NCBI RefSeq assembly: GCF_001652265.1
Contig: NZ_LWBS01000283.1
Span: 1-64,000 of the forward strand
DNA: 64,000 nt
Source: Rhizobium leguminosarum
Lineage (GTDB): Bacteria; Pseudomonadota; Alphaproteobacteria; Rhizobiales; Rhizobiaceae
Direction of reading: 5' to 3'
Shown: in pieces, positions 35,403 through 44,406 of the stretch
Position numbering within the stretch: position 1 is the stretch's first letter
Layout: every line of letters begins with the position of its first letter
Notes under the pieces: generated by a model
Databases searched by the model: none
The model's input: the letters and a program-made list of their open reading frames with translations, nothing else
What the model was told of the DNA's origin: nothing
Made by a program: the position numbers and the translations under genes

Positions 35403-35520
35403 AAGCTCTCCTTGGCGTTTTGGACCGCGTGACAAATCGCAAATCGACGATGCCTCTGAGCTCGTTGGCCGAGAGGAGGACTAAACTCTCCCCAGTCGGG
35501 GAAGGGTATGTGGCTGCGTC

Positions 35521-36861
35521 TCAATGTACTTTGATCAGATCGCCAGGCTGTAAGACCGTTTCTTCGGTAGCAGGTTCGACTGTGACTCCATTTGGTCCAG
35601 GCCGAACGATTTCAAATTCAGCACCGGCGCTATCATTCGACGATACCATCGACCGGAAGATTTCAAGATCGCTCTCGGTCGTCTTCAATGCCGTGGATAG
35701 GCCTCTTTCCGCATCCGCTGCCGACTTTTCGATCTCGATCTTGCGTTCGATACGATCGCGCTCAACGTCCTGTTTCGCTGCCGCCAACCGTTGCTTTGCG
35801 CTCTCGACATCGATGACGGCTTGCTGCTTTCGATCTTCCGACTCGGTCAGTTCGCTTTGTGCCCGGGTCAACTCGATGCTGGTGACAAGCTTGTTTTTGG
35901 CCAAATTCTCGATACTTGCCAGCCGATCCTGACGGACCCGAATGGTGGCATCATAATTGCCGACGCGGGCCTGACGCAGATCGAGATCGGCCTGAGCATC
36001 GGCAACAGATTTTGCGTAAGCACTGCTCTGCGCATCCTTGCTCGTCGTTACCAATTGGCGCTGCCATGTCTCATCATCCAGCAACCGTTGGGCATCGGGA
36101 TCGGGACCAAGAACAGGTGCGCCAATGCTGGCAATTTGCACGGAATCGCGCTTCGCCCTGAGCACCTCGGTTCGCGACGCAAGCCGCTTCAGATCGGCCA
36201 GCTCAGTCTTCAACCGCTCGATCTGACGTGTGATTTCCACACCCTGCCATGGCTCAATGCTCTTCGCCGCCATGCCCCCCGCTTGCGCAACGGCATGCAG
36301 AACGGTCATGCCATCAACATATCGAAACGACCCGGGATTACGAACCGGGCCGGTAATATAAACAGGCTGGTGCTCAATCTTGACGATATTCACGAACCCC
36401 TTTCTGCCGACCAAATTTTCGTACGAAGGAAGAATTATCGCCTCCACATCCGCCGGAGGAAGCCCTCGAACCGGGAAGCGTCCCAAAAGCGGAAGCGAAA
36501 TCGTTCCGTCCGCTTCAACGACGTATTCGCCAGTGAGTTCGGGGCGCTGATAAAAGTTCCAGGGAACCGTGCCCCGTGAACCCGTCCAGCGATCTTCTAC
36601 GGAGGCCAGGCTTTCGTAAAATGCCAGATTCAATTTATCGCCTGCGCGAAGAACGTCACGCAACAATTGAGGCTGCCGGGCCGAAGTCTCACCAGGTGTC
36701 ACAACCGAGACCGCTTCCGCAGGCGAAGGCAACTCTTCCGCTGCTGGCGTCAATGGAACAATTGCTGCAAACACAATGCACAGTATTGTTTGATGTAGGC
36801 GAGAACCGAATCTCAACCTATATTGAGGCATCGCTGGAGATATCATCTTCGAAAGCTTCAT
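35521..36861 (-). CDS. ExoF-like polysaccharide export protein with coiled coil
   Basis: A secreted protein of about 446 residues. A signal-type stretch (TILCIVFAAIVPLTPAAE) is followed by a poly-export domain (YVVEADGTISLPLLGRFPVRGL) and an SLBB-like segment (VYITGPVRNPGSFRYVDGMTVLHAVAQAGG; core ITGPVRNPGSF). Then comes a long alpha-helical region rich in Lys, Glu and Arg (about residues 215-405) and a C-terminal EFEIVRPGPNG/LQPGDLIKVH strand pair. ExoF of S. meliloti has this same layout. It would form the periplasmic/outer-membrane part of export. Several in-frame ATGs leave the start open; I chose 36861. It heads the locus, 118 bases from the GT2 gene. Confidence 0.82.
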   Translation of the reverse strand: MKLSKMISPAMPQYRLRFGSRLHQTILCIVFAAIVPLTPAAEELPSPAEAVSVVTPGETSARQPQLLRDVLRAGDKLNLAFYESLASVEDRWTGSRGTVPWNFYQRPELTGEYVVEADGTISLPLLGRFPVRGLPPADVEAIILPSYENLVGRKGFVNIVKIEHQPVYITGPVRNPGSFRYVDGMTVLHAVAQAGGMAAKSIEPWQGVEITRQIERLKTELADLKRLASRTEVLRAKRDSVQIASIGAPVLGPDPDAQRLLDDETWQRQLVTTSKDAQSSAYAKSVADAQADLDLRQARVGNYDATIRVRQDRLASIENLAKNKLVTSIELTRAQSELTESEDRKQQAVIDVESAKQRLAAAKQDVERDRIERKIEIEKSAADAERGLSTALKTTESDLEIFRSMVSSNDSAGAEFEIVRPGPNGVTVEPATEETVLQPGDLIKVH

Positions 36862-37490
36862 GTTTCGAATTTCCGCTTTGAAAGCGATAAACGCCCCTAA
36901 TCTCTTTAAGATTAACATAATATTAATCATATTCAACAGTACTTAACAATGATTAATACATCTGCCAGACAGGCTAAGATCCTTAGTTGGAAAGAATTCA
37001 ATAAAAGTAATATCTTGCGGCGACCGAGCAGCACTTCGAAACCCTTGGCTCTATCCGTTTATTTGACGATCAGCAGGGTGAAATTTGCAACGTAGCTCTC
37101 AGCTTTAGTCCATCAGCGCCGCCATTGGCGAAGAGATGTCTGAGCCACCGCCGGCACTTGAGAAATGGTTTCGAGGACGACACTTGCGCCGTCGCGATCC
37201 TGGATGTCGGCAGAGTCCAGGGATGGCTTTTCGGCGCTTGCGGTCATTCCGGCGCGGGTTTCGGCGTTGTGATCCGGGATGGCGAACCGGTTTGTATCCG
37301 CGGCTGGCCGGCGCCACTTATCCATAAAATGGCATTATATTATGCATTTCAGATATCTACAGCCATAGAACCTGTTGCGATAAGGTGCCCGCCATTGAGG
37401 TGGGCTCTCGGCACAGGCCGACCGTCCTCCCCGCAAAGTGACGCCTGGCACCGCAGTCAGCGTCAATGACAGGGAAAGGTTTAAAGCTCT
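36862..37490. other. 629-base gap; probable promoter of the polysaccharide locus
   Basis: Positions 36890-37010 are unusually AT-rich (runs such as TTAACATAATATTAAT), as expected for the promoter of the minus-strand polysaccharide genes. Positions 37240-37310 carry a mosaic-like segment with GTCATTCCGGCGCGGGTTT, a type of dispersed repeat. No frame has a convincing ribosome site or product; the 114-codon frame at 37125-37469 is rejected. Confidence 0.45.
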
Positions 37491-38444
37491 ATGTCTGCAC
37501 ATGAAAAGCCACTGATCGCGATTGCCGGTGCAACGAGCAAACAGGGGCGCAGCGTCGCCGCGGCACTCCTTGAGAGCCAGCGTTTCCGGGTGCGTGCTTT
37601 CACCCGGAAAAGGGATTCGCCTGAAGCGTTACGTCTGGAGGAACGCGGCGCTGAAATCCTAGCCGTCCCTCTCGAACTTGGCCGTCAAAAGGACCTCGTT
37701 GCCGCCTTCAAAGGCGCGGATGGCGCATTTCTGATGACACCGCCGATCGCCCCGCCGGAGACGATCGAGGCGCCTCTCGGTCGGCAACTGGCGGATGCCG
37801 CCGTTGAGGCCGGCGTCGGGCATATTGTTTTCAGCACGCTTGAGAATGTCGACAAGATCACCAGCGGCACGAAGTATGCGCCCCATTTTACCGACAAGGC
37901 GCGCGTTGCAGACTATATTCGCGGCCTGCCGATCTCTCATTCCTTCATCATGCCGGCATTCTTCTACACGAATCTTCTCGAATATTATGTGCCGCGCATG
38001 GAGGGCGATACGCTCCTCCTGCCGGTCTATCTTCCTGAAGATTTTCGAGCGCCCTTTGTCGATCCGCTGACAGCGACCGGGCCGGTCGTCCTCGAAATTT
38101 TCTCAAGCCCCGAGCGTTACAACGGCAAAACGCTGCCGATCGTTGGCGACATCATTTCTCCGCGGGAAATGGTCGAAACCTTTCAGCGCGTGACCGGGCT
38201 CAAGGCCGCGTATCGAAACGCTTTCACCCGGGATGGCCTGCTGCACTATTTTCCCGAGTTTGCTGCCAACGAACTTCTCGTTCGAGAGATTCTGGGGATG
38301 GTCGAATATGCTGTCGACTATGGCTATTTCGGCAAGGAACACGATCTTGAATGGAGCCGTCGCCTGAACCCCGACACGCTCAACTGGGAACAATATCTGC
38401 GAACGACGGGGTGGCGTGGCGATAAGCGATCTTTCGGTCTATAA
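37491..38444 (+). CDS. NmrA-type NAD(P)-binding protein
   Basis: A 317-residue atypical short-chain dehydrogenase. The N-terminal loop IAIAGATSKQGRSVAAALLES fits the G-x-x-x-x-x-G pattern of NmrA proteins, VRAFTRKRD provides the NADP phosphate-binding Arg, and GHIVFSTLENVDKI matches the family core. A classical YxxxK catalytic pair is not obvious, so it may sense redox state or reduce a small molecule. It ends one base before the converging LysR gene. GGGAAAGG lies about ten bases before the ATG. The regulator at 38446-39366 could be linked but is not divergent. Confidence 0.85.
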   Translation: MSAHEKPLIAIAGATSKQGRSVAAALLESQRFRVRAFTRKRDSPEALRLEERGAEILAVPLELGRQKDLVAAFKGADGAFLMTPPIAPPETIEAPLGRQLADAAVEAGVGHIVFSTLENVDKITSGTKYAPHFTDKARVADYIRGLPISHSFIMPAFFYTNLLEYYVPRMEGDTLLLPVYLPEDFRAPFVDPLTATGPVVLEIFSSPERYNGKTLPIVGDIISPREMVETFQRVTGLKAAYRNAFTRDGLLHYFPEFAANELLVREILGMVEYAVDYGYFGKEHDLEWSRRLNPDTLNWEQYLRTTGWRGDKRSFGL

Positions 38445-38445
38445 A

Positions 38446-39366
38446 TTACGACGGCCGGATTCCCGGTAATCTGGAAATCTCGGCGACGAGAAAGTCGACC
38501 AGAAGCCGAACGCGGGCAATGGCTGCACGCTCTGGAACGATCAGCAAGCTCACCGGAACCGGTAAAGGACGATAGTCGCCAAGCACGACCTCGAGCTGGC
38601 CGTCATCGAGAAGATCGTGGACCAACCAGAGGTGTGCGGGACCAATGCCGCGTCCGGCGGCAAAGGCTTCGCGCGCCGCAAGCCCGTGATCGACGCGCAA
38701 CTTGCCGCTGACAGGGATCATCAGGCTTGTGCCATCGGGAGAGGAAAGAACGAGCTGATCGCTGCCGGCCACATTAGACATCACGACGGTTTCGTAGCGT
38801 GACAGATCGGCTGGGTGTTCAGGCCGTCCATGGACGGACAAATAGGTCGGAGCGCCCACCAGCAGCCGATGGCTTTCTCCGAGCGCATGAAGTTTCATCG
38901 CGCTGTCGGCGAGAGGCCCAAGACGGAGTGCCACGTCGACGCCTTCGCGAACCAGGTCGATACGCTCGTCCGTCAGGTTGAGGTCGACCCGGATGTCCGG
39001 ATGCTTGTCCTGGAAATCAAAGATCAGACGCGTGATGTGCATCACGCCGAGGGCTGCCGTACAAGAAAGCCGAACAGCGCCGGCCGGGGCCTGACGGGCA
39101 TCTCTTGCTTCTTCAGCAGCCTGTTCGACCAGGCGCAATATCTGCAGGCAGTTGGTATAATAGCGGCTGCCTTCATCCGTAAGGGTGACGCGGCGCGTCG
39201 TGCGGCTGAGAAGCGGTACGCCGACAGCCTGCTCCAGTTCATTGAGGTGCCGCGTCACGGTGGATTGACCGACACCCAGCTCTCTTGCGACCATCGACAG
39301 GTTGCCGCGTTCGGCGACGCGGACAAAGGTGCGCATTCTGTCGAGAGACAGTCCGGTATTATCCAT
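38446..39366 (-). CDS. LysR-type regulator
   Basis: A 306-residue LysR regulator with helix-turn-helix RTFVRVAERGNLSMVARELGVGQSTVTRHLNELE (core ARELGVGQSTVTRHL) and the standard TTRRVTLTDEG turn. The effector domain runs from about residue 92. The same ATTCCCT palindrome lies 21 bases before its start and half of it recurs ahead of the NADP oxidoreductase gene, suggesting both are targets. It belongs to the frequent group of quinone-responsive or stress LysR proteins; ligand not predicted. It is followed downstream, on the same strand, by no gene. Confidence 0.87.
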   Translation of the reverse strand: MDNTGLSLDRMRTFVRVAERGNLSMVARELGVGQSTVTRHLNELEQAVGVPLLSRTTRRVTLTDEGSRYYTNCLQILRLVEQAAEEARDARQAPAGAVRLSCTAALGVMHITRLIFDFQDKHPDIRVDLNLTDERIDLVREGVDVALRLGPLADSAMKLHALGESHRLLVGAPTYLSVHGRPEHPADLSRYETVVMSNVAGSDQLVLSSPDGTSLMIPVSGKLRVDHGLAAREAFAAGRGIGPAHLWLVHDLLDDGQLEVVLGDYRPLPVPVSLLIVPERAAIARVRLLVDFLVAEISRLPGIRPS

Positions 39367-39386
39367 TTTTCAGCACAGTGGTCATC

Positions 39387-39406
39387 ATTCCCTCGGTATA
39401 GGGAAT
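39387..39406. promoter_or_regulatory. ATTCCCT-N6-AGGGAAT palindrome upstream of lysR
   Basis: A perfect 7-base inverted repeat, 20 bases upstream of the LysR start. A single half, TATTCCCT, recurs at 40112-40119 in the divergent gap ahead of the NADP oxidoreductase. The two sites share the extended word TTATTCCCT when read on the strand of each gene. The function as LysR operator is inferred. Confidence 0.5.
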
Positions 39407-39463
39407 AATCTGGGCTGTGCCTAGTTCGAGCAGATCGACCGGATTGATCCGGCCTATCGCTGT

Positions 39464-40063
39464 TCATCCGAATTTGACGAGGTTGAGGACAGGCAACGGC
39501 CCGCCGGGGAACTGCGCCAGCTTGCCGCCGATCGAAATCGGCCCGAGATCGATGCCGGCAAAGCCCAGTCTGGAGATCAGCGCCCCCACCTCGGCCTTCG
39601 ATTGGGCATCGTCGCCGGAATAGAAGAGCACGCGGCTGCCGCCCTCGGCGCGAGGATCGGCTGAAACCAGATGCGCCAGAAGATGGTTGAATGCCTTCAC
39701 GACGCGAGCACCGGGCACCAGGCTCGCGAAGACTTCCGTCGACAGGCGGCCATTCAGCTCGGCCGGTTTGAACAGCGGTCCTTCGATGGGGTTGTTGGCG
39801 TCGATCACGATGCGGCCCGCCCAGTCGGGAAGACCTGCCAATGCCTTGGGAAGCTTTGACCAAGGAACGGCGACAAGGACGAGGTCGGCTTTCGCCGCCT
39901 GTTCGATCGTCCCAGCCGTAATGTGCGGCGACAGCTCCTCGGTCAGTTCCTGGAATGTGTCAGGGCCGCGACTGTTCGAGATCGTGGCAGCGATGCCGTT
40001 GCGGGCAAGGGCTCGGGCGAAGGCGGAGCCGATCTTGCCGGCGCCAATGATACCGATGGTCAT
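39464..40063 (-). CDS. F420-dependent-NADP-oxidoreductase-like protein
   Basis: A 199-residue protein of the NADP_oxidored_F420 family: MTIGIIGAGKIGSAFARAL is the dinucleotide-binding start, ISNSRGPD the NADP phosphate loop, and VLVAVPWSKLPKAL and IDANNPIEG the strands of the Rossmann domain. Rhizobia do not make F420, so the partner is probably another flavin or a small carbonyl compound; such proteins are common and mostly uncharacterised. The C-terminal half includes PGARVVKAFNHLLAHL. GGAG is found upstream of the ATG. It lies 97 bases from the LysR gene and faces the LysR at 40175. Confidence 0.85.
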   Translation of the reverse strand: MTIGIIGAGKIGSAFARALARNGIAATISNSRGPDTFQELTEELSPHITAGTIEQAAKADLVLVAVPWSKLPKALAGLPDWAGRIVIDANNPIEGPLFKPAELNGRLSTEVFASLVPGARVVKAFNHLLAHLVSADPRAEGGSRVLFYSGDDAQSKAEVGALISRLGFAGIDLGPISIGGKLAQFPGGPLPVLNLVKFG

Positions 40064-40174
40064 TGCGATAACTCCATTGTTTGGTTTCGATGGAGCGAAT
40101 ATCGCCTTGTTATTCCCTTGTGATTAGACAGAATTGCCTGTTATCAATTTCAAGCATTCATTGAAAGTCACGAC

Positions 40175-41104
40175 ATGGAGACGCTTGCAAACCTGGAATC
40201 CTTCGTGCGCAGCGCAGAGCTTGGGAGCTTCTCCTCGGCGGCACGGCGGCTCGGCCTGACGCCGGCGGCGGTCAGCCGCAATGTCGCAGCCCTTGAAGGC
40301 AACCTGAAGCTCAGGCTGTTTCAACGAAGCACCCGAAGTCTGACGCTCACGGAAGCAGGCGAACGCTTTCTGCACGCAATCCGTGACCATCTGGAAGGTA
40401 TTCAGGGAGCGATCTCGAAAGCATCGAACGAACAGTCCGAACCATCCGGCGTGCTGAAACTCAGCATGAGCCCGACACTCGGCATCGGCTACATCCTTCC
40501 GCTATTGCCGGAGTTCATGCAGCGATATCCGATGATCCGGCCGGAATGGATGTTCGAAAACAGACAGGTCGATCTGATCGCCGAGGGTTACGATGCTGCG
40601 ATCGGCGGAGGGTTCGAATTGACGCCCGGCATCATCGCCAGGGCATTGGCGCCCGCTCATATTATCCCCGTGGCATCACCGGGATATATGGGCGATCGGG
40701 TTCCGCCTCATGATCCGTCCGGCTTGCACGAACTCGACGGTATCGTCATGCGCTCGATGCGGACGGGTCGAATTCACCAGCGGCAGATGCGCAATCTTGC
40801 TGGAGATGAGCAGCCTGCGGCCTTGAAAGAGACGATCGTCGTCAACGATCCCGCGGCAATGCGATCCGCCGCGCTGCTCGGCCTTGGTGTCGCGATGATC
40901 GCCAAGGCGGATGCTCTTCGCTATCTGGAGAGCGGCGAGCTGATCCGATTGATCCCGGCATGGTATGCCGATGCAGGCCCGATTTCGATCTATTATGCAA
41001 ACCGCACCCTGCTGCCCTCCAAGACAAGGGTGTTCATCGACTTCCTGACGGAGGTTTTTCAACGTGAGCGGTGGCCGGAACGATTTGCAGGAACACTGGG
41101 CTGA
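40175..41104 (+). CDS. LysR-type regulator, divergent from the NADP oxidoreductase
   Basis: A 309-residue LysR protein opening METLANLESFVRSAELGSFSSAARRLGLTPAAVSRNVAALE (core SSAARRLGLTPAAVSRNV). The RSLTLTEAGERFL turn and an effector domain with LSMSPTLGIGYILPLLPEFMQRYP (core GYILPLLPEFM) follow. Regulators of this subgroup often control a nearby oxidoreductase. The divergent gap is 111 bases and contains the TATTCCCT half-site, so the target relation to the oxidoreductase is plausible. The ATG has no strong ribosome site. The gene ends 54 bases before the converging LacI gene. Confidence 0.88.
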   Translation: METLANLESFVRSAELGSFSSAARRLGLTPAAVSRNVAALEGNLKLRLFQRSTRSLTLTEAGERFLHAIRDHLEGIQGAISKASNEQSEPSGVLKLSMSPTLGIGYILPLLPEFMQRYPMIRPEWMFENRQVDLIAEGYDAAIGGGFELTPGIIARALAPAHIIPVASPGYMGDRVPPHDPSGLHELDGIVMRSMRTGRIHQRQMRNLAGDEQPAALKETIVVNDPAAMRSAALLGLGVAMIAKADALRYLESGELIRLIPAWYADAGPISIYYANRTLLPSKTRVFIDFLTEVFQRERWPERFAGTLG

Positions 41105-41157
41105 TATCGGCAGACACAAAGCTGGCAGATCGTACCAGATTGCCGCGTCAAGCCGCG

Positions 41158-42195
41158 CTAGCGCGTCGAGCCGCGCGGGATGATGGAGAAGCCGCAATCG
41201 ACCTTGTCTTCGCCGGGCGGTTCGTCGCGGATGGCGCGCAGCAGCATGTCGGCGACGCGATAGCCGATTTCGTAGCGTGGAATCTGCACGGTCGTCAGCG
41301 TCGGCTGGGTGAAGGCTGAAAATTCCAGATCGTTGAAGCCGCAGATGCCGACATCCTCCGGCACGCGGATGCCGCGCGCGGTGCATTCGATGAGGACGCC
41401 GAGCGCCAGATCGTCGCTTTGGGCAAAGACGGCATCGATATCGGGCACGCGCTGCAACAGACGGGCAAACAATTCCCTGCCGAGGCCGGTGCTGCTTCCC
41501 TCATTTCCGCCAACGGCAAGATCGGGATCGAAACGGCCGGCTTCCCGCATCGCGGCCTGATAGCCTTCTTTCCGGCGGCGCGAGCGAATATCCGTGCCGC
41601 GGCCGATGAAGCCGATCCTCTCATAGCCTCTCGACAGCAGGAAGCGGGTGGGTTCGGCGCCTGCCTCATGATGATCAAGGCCGACGACTAGCCTTGCCGG
41701 CTCCTGGCTGAGATCGGTGATATGGGCGATCGGACAGGTGGCATCCTCGATCAGCGGCAGGAGATCGCCATAGGATTCGGCGCCGGCGATGATGACGCCG
41801 GCCGGCTTCTGCGTCAGGAAGGATCTGAGCTCGCCCGCCTCGCCGTCGGCATGGTGGAGCGTACTGGAATATTGCACGCGGAATTCGGTGGCGCGCAGGC
41901 AATCCTCGATGCCGATCATCAGGCCGGCAAAGCCGTGCTGGTGCAAAGCGGGCGTGATGACGCCGATGATGCCGTTATGGCGGCCGGCCAGAGCCCGGGC
42001 GGCAAGATTGGGGATGTACCCCATCTCGTCTACCGTGCGCAGGATGGTCTGGCGCAGATCCTCCGAGACGATTTCGGGATTGCGAAGCGCGCGCGAAATC
42101 GTGATCGGGCTGACCCCCACCTTCTTCGCCACATCGCTCAACTTCACATGCGCGCCGCGCCTGGCTTTCCGCCCCCGCTCCACTGCTGCCCTCAT
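41158..42195 (-). CDS. LacI/GntR-type transcriptional repressor
   Basis: A 345-residue LacI-family protein. The N-terminal helix-turn-helix and hinge are VKLSDVAKKVGVSPITISRALRNPEIVSEDLR (core VAKKVGVSPITISRALRNP) and GYIPNLAARALAGRHNGIIGVI. The C-terminal periplasmic-binding-like domain senses a sugar or sugar acid. The gluconate-type GntR branch is the closest, judging from the hinge and the GYxPN motif. A G-run (AAGGGGGG) precedes the ATG. No sugar operon adjoins it: to the left is LysR, to the right a 560-base gap and the protease, so its target lies elsewhere or has been lost. Confidence 0.88.
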   Translation of the reverse strand: MRAAVERGRKARRGAHVKLSDVAKKVGVSPITISRALRNPEIVSEDLRQTILRTVDEMGYIPNLAARALAGRHNGIIGVITPALHQHGFAGLMIGIEDCLRATEFRVQYSSTLHHADGEAGELRSFLTQKPAGVIIAGAESYGDLLPLIEDATCPIAHITDLSQEPARLVVGLDHHEAGAEPTRFLLSRGYERIGFIGRGTDIRSRRRKEGYQAAMREAGRFDPDLAVGGNEGSSTGLGRELFARLLQRVPDIDAVFAQSDDLALGVLIECTARGIRVPEDVGICGFNDLEFSAFTQPTLTTVQIPRYEIGYRVADMLLRAIRDEPPGEDKVDCGFSIIPRGSTR

Positions 42196-42756
42196 CCCCC
42201 CTTATACGTCGCCCGCGAGACTCGCCTGCCCTCGAATCGCGGCCTTTACTTTTTGAAGAAGAAATAATTTAGAGTCTACTAACATTTTATATTCGCAACA
42301 GAATCCGGAATACAATTCCAGAAAGAGCAGCAGGATCGTCTGACGGCAAATTACGAGCGCATGCGGCGATCGGATCACCGCCTCCGTGACTAAGTCTATT
42401 TGATTGTCGAATAAAAACATCGCGGGAGGACGAGAATCCAGGCAAAGCCGGCCGGAATATCCGAAGGCGTGGCAGCCAGCCCGAAAGCATCCGGGCGAAG
42501 ATTAAATTCCAGTCATATCTTACAAATCGGCAATATAAACATGATCAAACTTTAATTTGTAAATCCGCTTGGTGGGATCATATGAATCCCGAGCGCCAAT
42601 TCTTCTCTCCCCCGGTCGCCGCTCCTCGACGACTGCGCGTTTCCAGGAGGAATTGGGCGCCAAACGCCATCCGACGCCAGGTCCCAGGACATGGAACCAC
42701 GACGCCATCCAAAGCCAACGCTCTCGCCAGGGACCACCGTCCAAGGGATCACCACG
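42196..42756. other. 561-base gap between the LacI gene and the protease
   Basis: The left half (42240-42430) is AT-rich. A CAAA-N6-TTTG dyad around 42547 and the ribosome-site-like GGGAGGACGAG at 42423 stand out, but no start codon in a lasting frame follows. Frames on the plus strand that run into the protease have no signal peptide. The probable protease promoter lies in the right half, not resolved. Confidence 0.4.
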
Positions 42757-44262
42757 ATGCCACACATCCTCCGCAACCATCGCACTGCGGCCCTCGTCGG
42801 GGCCGCCATCATCGCCGGCGCGGCATGCCTGCCCTTCGCCATCATCGCCTCCAGCGCCTTTGCCGCGCCTTCGGATGCCGGCGGCGTTCTTGCCCCCAGC
42901 GGCTCCTTCGCGTCGATCGTCGATGCCGACAAGCCTGCCGTCGTCACCGTCACCACGACTGTCAAGACAACCGATGTCAGCGCCGACCAGCAGGAGTCGC
43001 CGATGGACGAGCAGTTCCGCCAGTTCTTCGAGGACCAGGGCATCCCGCTGCCGCGCCAGGCGCCGAAAAACCGGCCGTCGCAGCAGGCAATGGCGCTCGG
43101 CTCCGGCTTCATCATCAGCCCCGACGGGGTGATCGTCACCAACAACCATGTCATCGACAATGCCGTCGGCATCAAGGTGATGCTGGATGACGGCACCGAA
43201 CTGTCGGCCAAGCTGATCGGCACCGACCCGAAATCCGATGTCGCCGTGCTGAAGATAGAGGCGGGCAAGCCGCTGCAAACCATTGGCTGGGGCGATTCCG
43301 ACAGGCTGAAGCTCGGCGACCAGATCCTGGCGATCGGCAACCCCTTCGGCATCGGCACCACAGTAACGGCCGGCATCGTCTCGGCGCGCGGCCGCGACCT
43401 GCACAGTGGGCCCTATGACGATTTCATCCAGATCGACGCGCCGATCAACCACGGCAATTCCGGCGGCCCGCTGGTCGACCGCAGCGGCAATGTCGTCGGC
43501 ATCAACACCGCCATCTATTCGCCGAACGGCGGCAGCGTCGGCGTCGGTTTCGCCATTCCCTCCGATGAGGCCAAGGCGATCGTCGCCAAGCTCCAGAAGG
43601 ACGGCTCGATCGATCACGGCTATCTCGGCGTGCAGATCCAGCCGGTCACCAGGGATGTCGCCGATGCCGTCGGCCTCGACAAGACCAGCGGCGCGCTGGT
43701 CGCCGCCGTCACCGACGATACGCCGGCCGCCAATGCCGGCCTGAAGCCCGGCGATATCGTCACCTCAGTCGGCGGCGAGAGCGTCAAGACGCCGAAAGAC
43801 CTGTCGCGCCTGGTGGCGGACCTTTCGCCGGGTGCTAAGGAAGCTCTCAGCGTCTGGCGCGACGGCAAGAGTATCGATCTCAACGTCACCGTCGGCACCA
43901 ATCAGGACGGCCAGAAACAGGCCGCGGCCGAAAGTCCCGCCAGCAAAGGCGAGAGCAGCGGCCAGCCGAGCCTTGGCATCGGCCTTGCCGACCTGACACC
44001 CGACGTGCGCCAGCAGCTCAAACTGCCGCGCTCTGTCAACGGTGCGGTAGTCGCCAGTGTCAACCCGGACAGGTCGGCGGCTGCCGCCGGCATCCAGTCC
44101 GGCGATATCATCGTCTCGGTGAACGACAGACCGGTCCACAATGCCCGCGACGTCAAGGCCGCAATCGCCGATGCCGGCAAGGCCGGCCGCAAGTCGGTGC
44201 TGCTGCTCGTCGAACGCGACGGCAACAAGACCTTCGTCGCCGTGCCGTTTGGGGCAGCGTGA
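42757..44262 (+). CDS. Periplasmic Do/HtrA serine protease with two PDZ domains
   Basis: A 501-residue DegP/DegQ-type chaperone-protease. A signal peptide (hydrophobic ALVGAAIIAGAACLPFAIIA, cleavage after AFA) exports it. The trypsin-like domain shows His131 (TNNHVID), Asp161 (DPKSDVAVLK) and Ser235 (HGNSGGP), the complete triad. PDZ1 (about 295-380, GYLGVQIQPV) and PDZ2 (about 405-495, SLGIGLADLTPDVRQQL) follow. It degrades or refolds damaged envelope proteins. The ATG at 42757 gives a normal signal peptide; no strong ribosome site is seen. A strong intrinsic terminator follows. Confidence 0.93.
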   Translation: MPHILRNHRTAALVGAAIIAGAACLPFAIIASSAFAAPSDAGGVLAPSGSFASIVDADKPAVVTVTTTVKTTDVSADQQESPMDEQFRQFFEDQGIPLPRQAPKNRPSQQAMALGSGFIISPDGVIVTNNHVIDNAVGIKVMLDDGTELSAKLIGTDPKSDVAVLKIEAGKPLQTIGWGDSDRLKLGDQILAIGNPFGIGTTVTAGIVSARGRDLHSGPYDDFIQIDAPINHGNSGGPLVDRSGNVVGINTAIYSPNGGSVGVGFAIPSDEAKAIVAKLQKDGSIDHGYLGVQIQPVTRDVADAVGLDKTSGALVAAVTDDTPAANAGLKPGDIVTSVGGESVKTPKDLSRLVADLSPGAKEALSVWRDGKSIDLNVTVGTNQDGQKQAAAESPASKGESSGQPSLGIGLADLTPDVRQQLKLPRSVNGAVVASVNPDRSAAAAGIQSGDIIVSVNDRPVHNARDVKAAIADAGKAGRKSVLLLVERDGNKTFVAVPFGAA

Positions 44263-44291
44263 CGATCGCCCGAGCTTTTGCCGCAAACAGG

Positions 44292-44316
44292 AAAAGCCTG
44301 CCTGAGGCGGGCTTTT
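44292..44316 (+). terminator. Intrinsic terminator after the protease gene
   Basis: AAAAGCCTGCC-TGA-GGCGGGCTTTT, an 11-base stem with a single G-T pair and a TTTTC end, starts 29 bases after the stop. It can act on either strand because of the A and T runs at both edges, and so may also close the minus-strand gene from the right. Confidence 0.8.
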
Positions 44317-44406
44317 CGACGGACCGGAGCGGAAAGACCTTGGAGCCAAGCACCGCTCAGTCGGCGAAGAAATCTTTAGGACGCCATCCGCTCTTCTATT
44401 TGCTGC

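Noticed and set aside
37125..37469. A 114-codon plus-strand frame between the ExoF-like and NmrA genes
   Set aside because: Runs through a dispersed-repeat segment, has no ribosome site and no recognisable domain.
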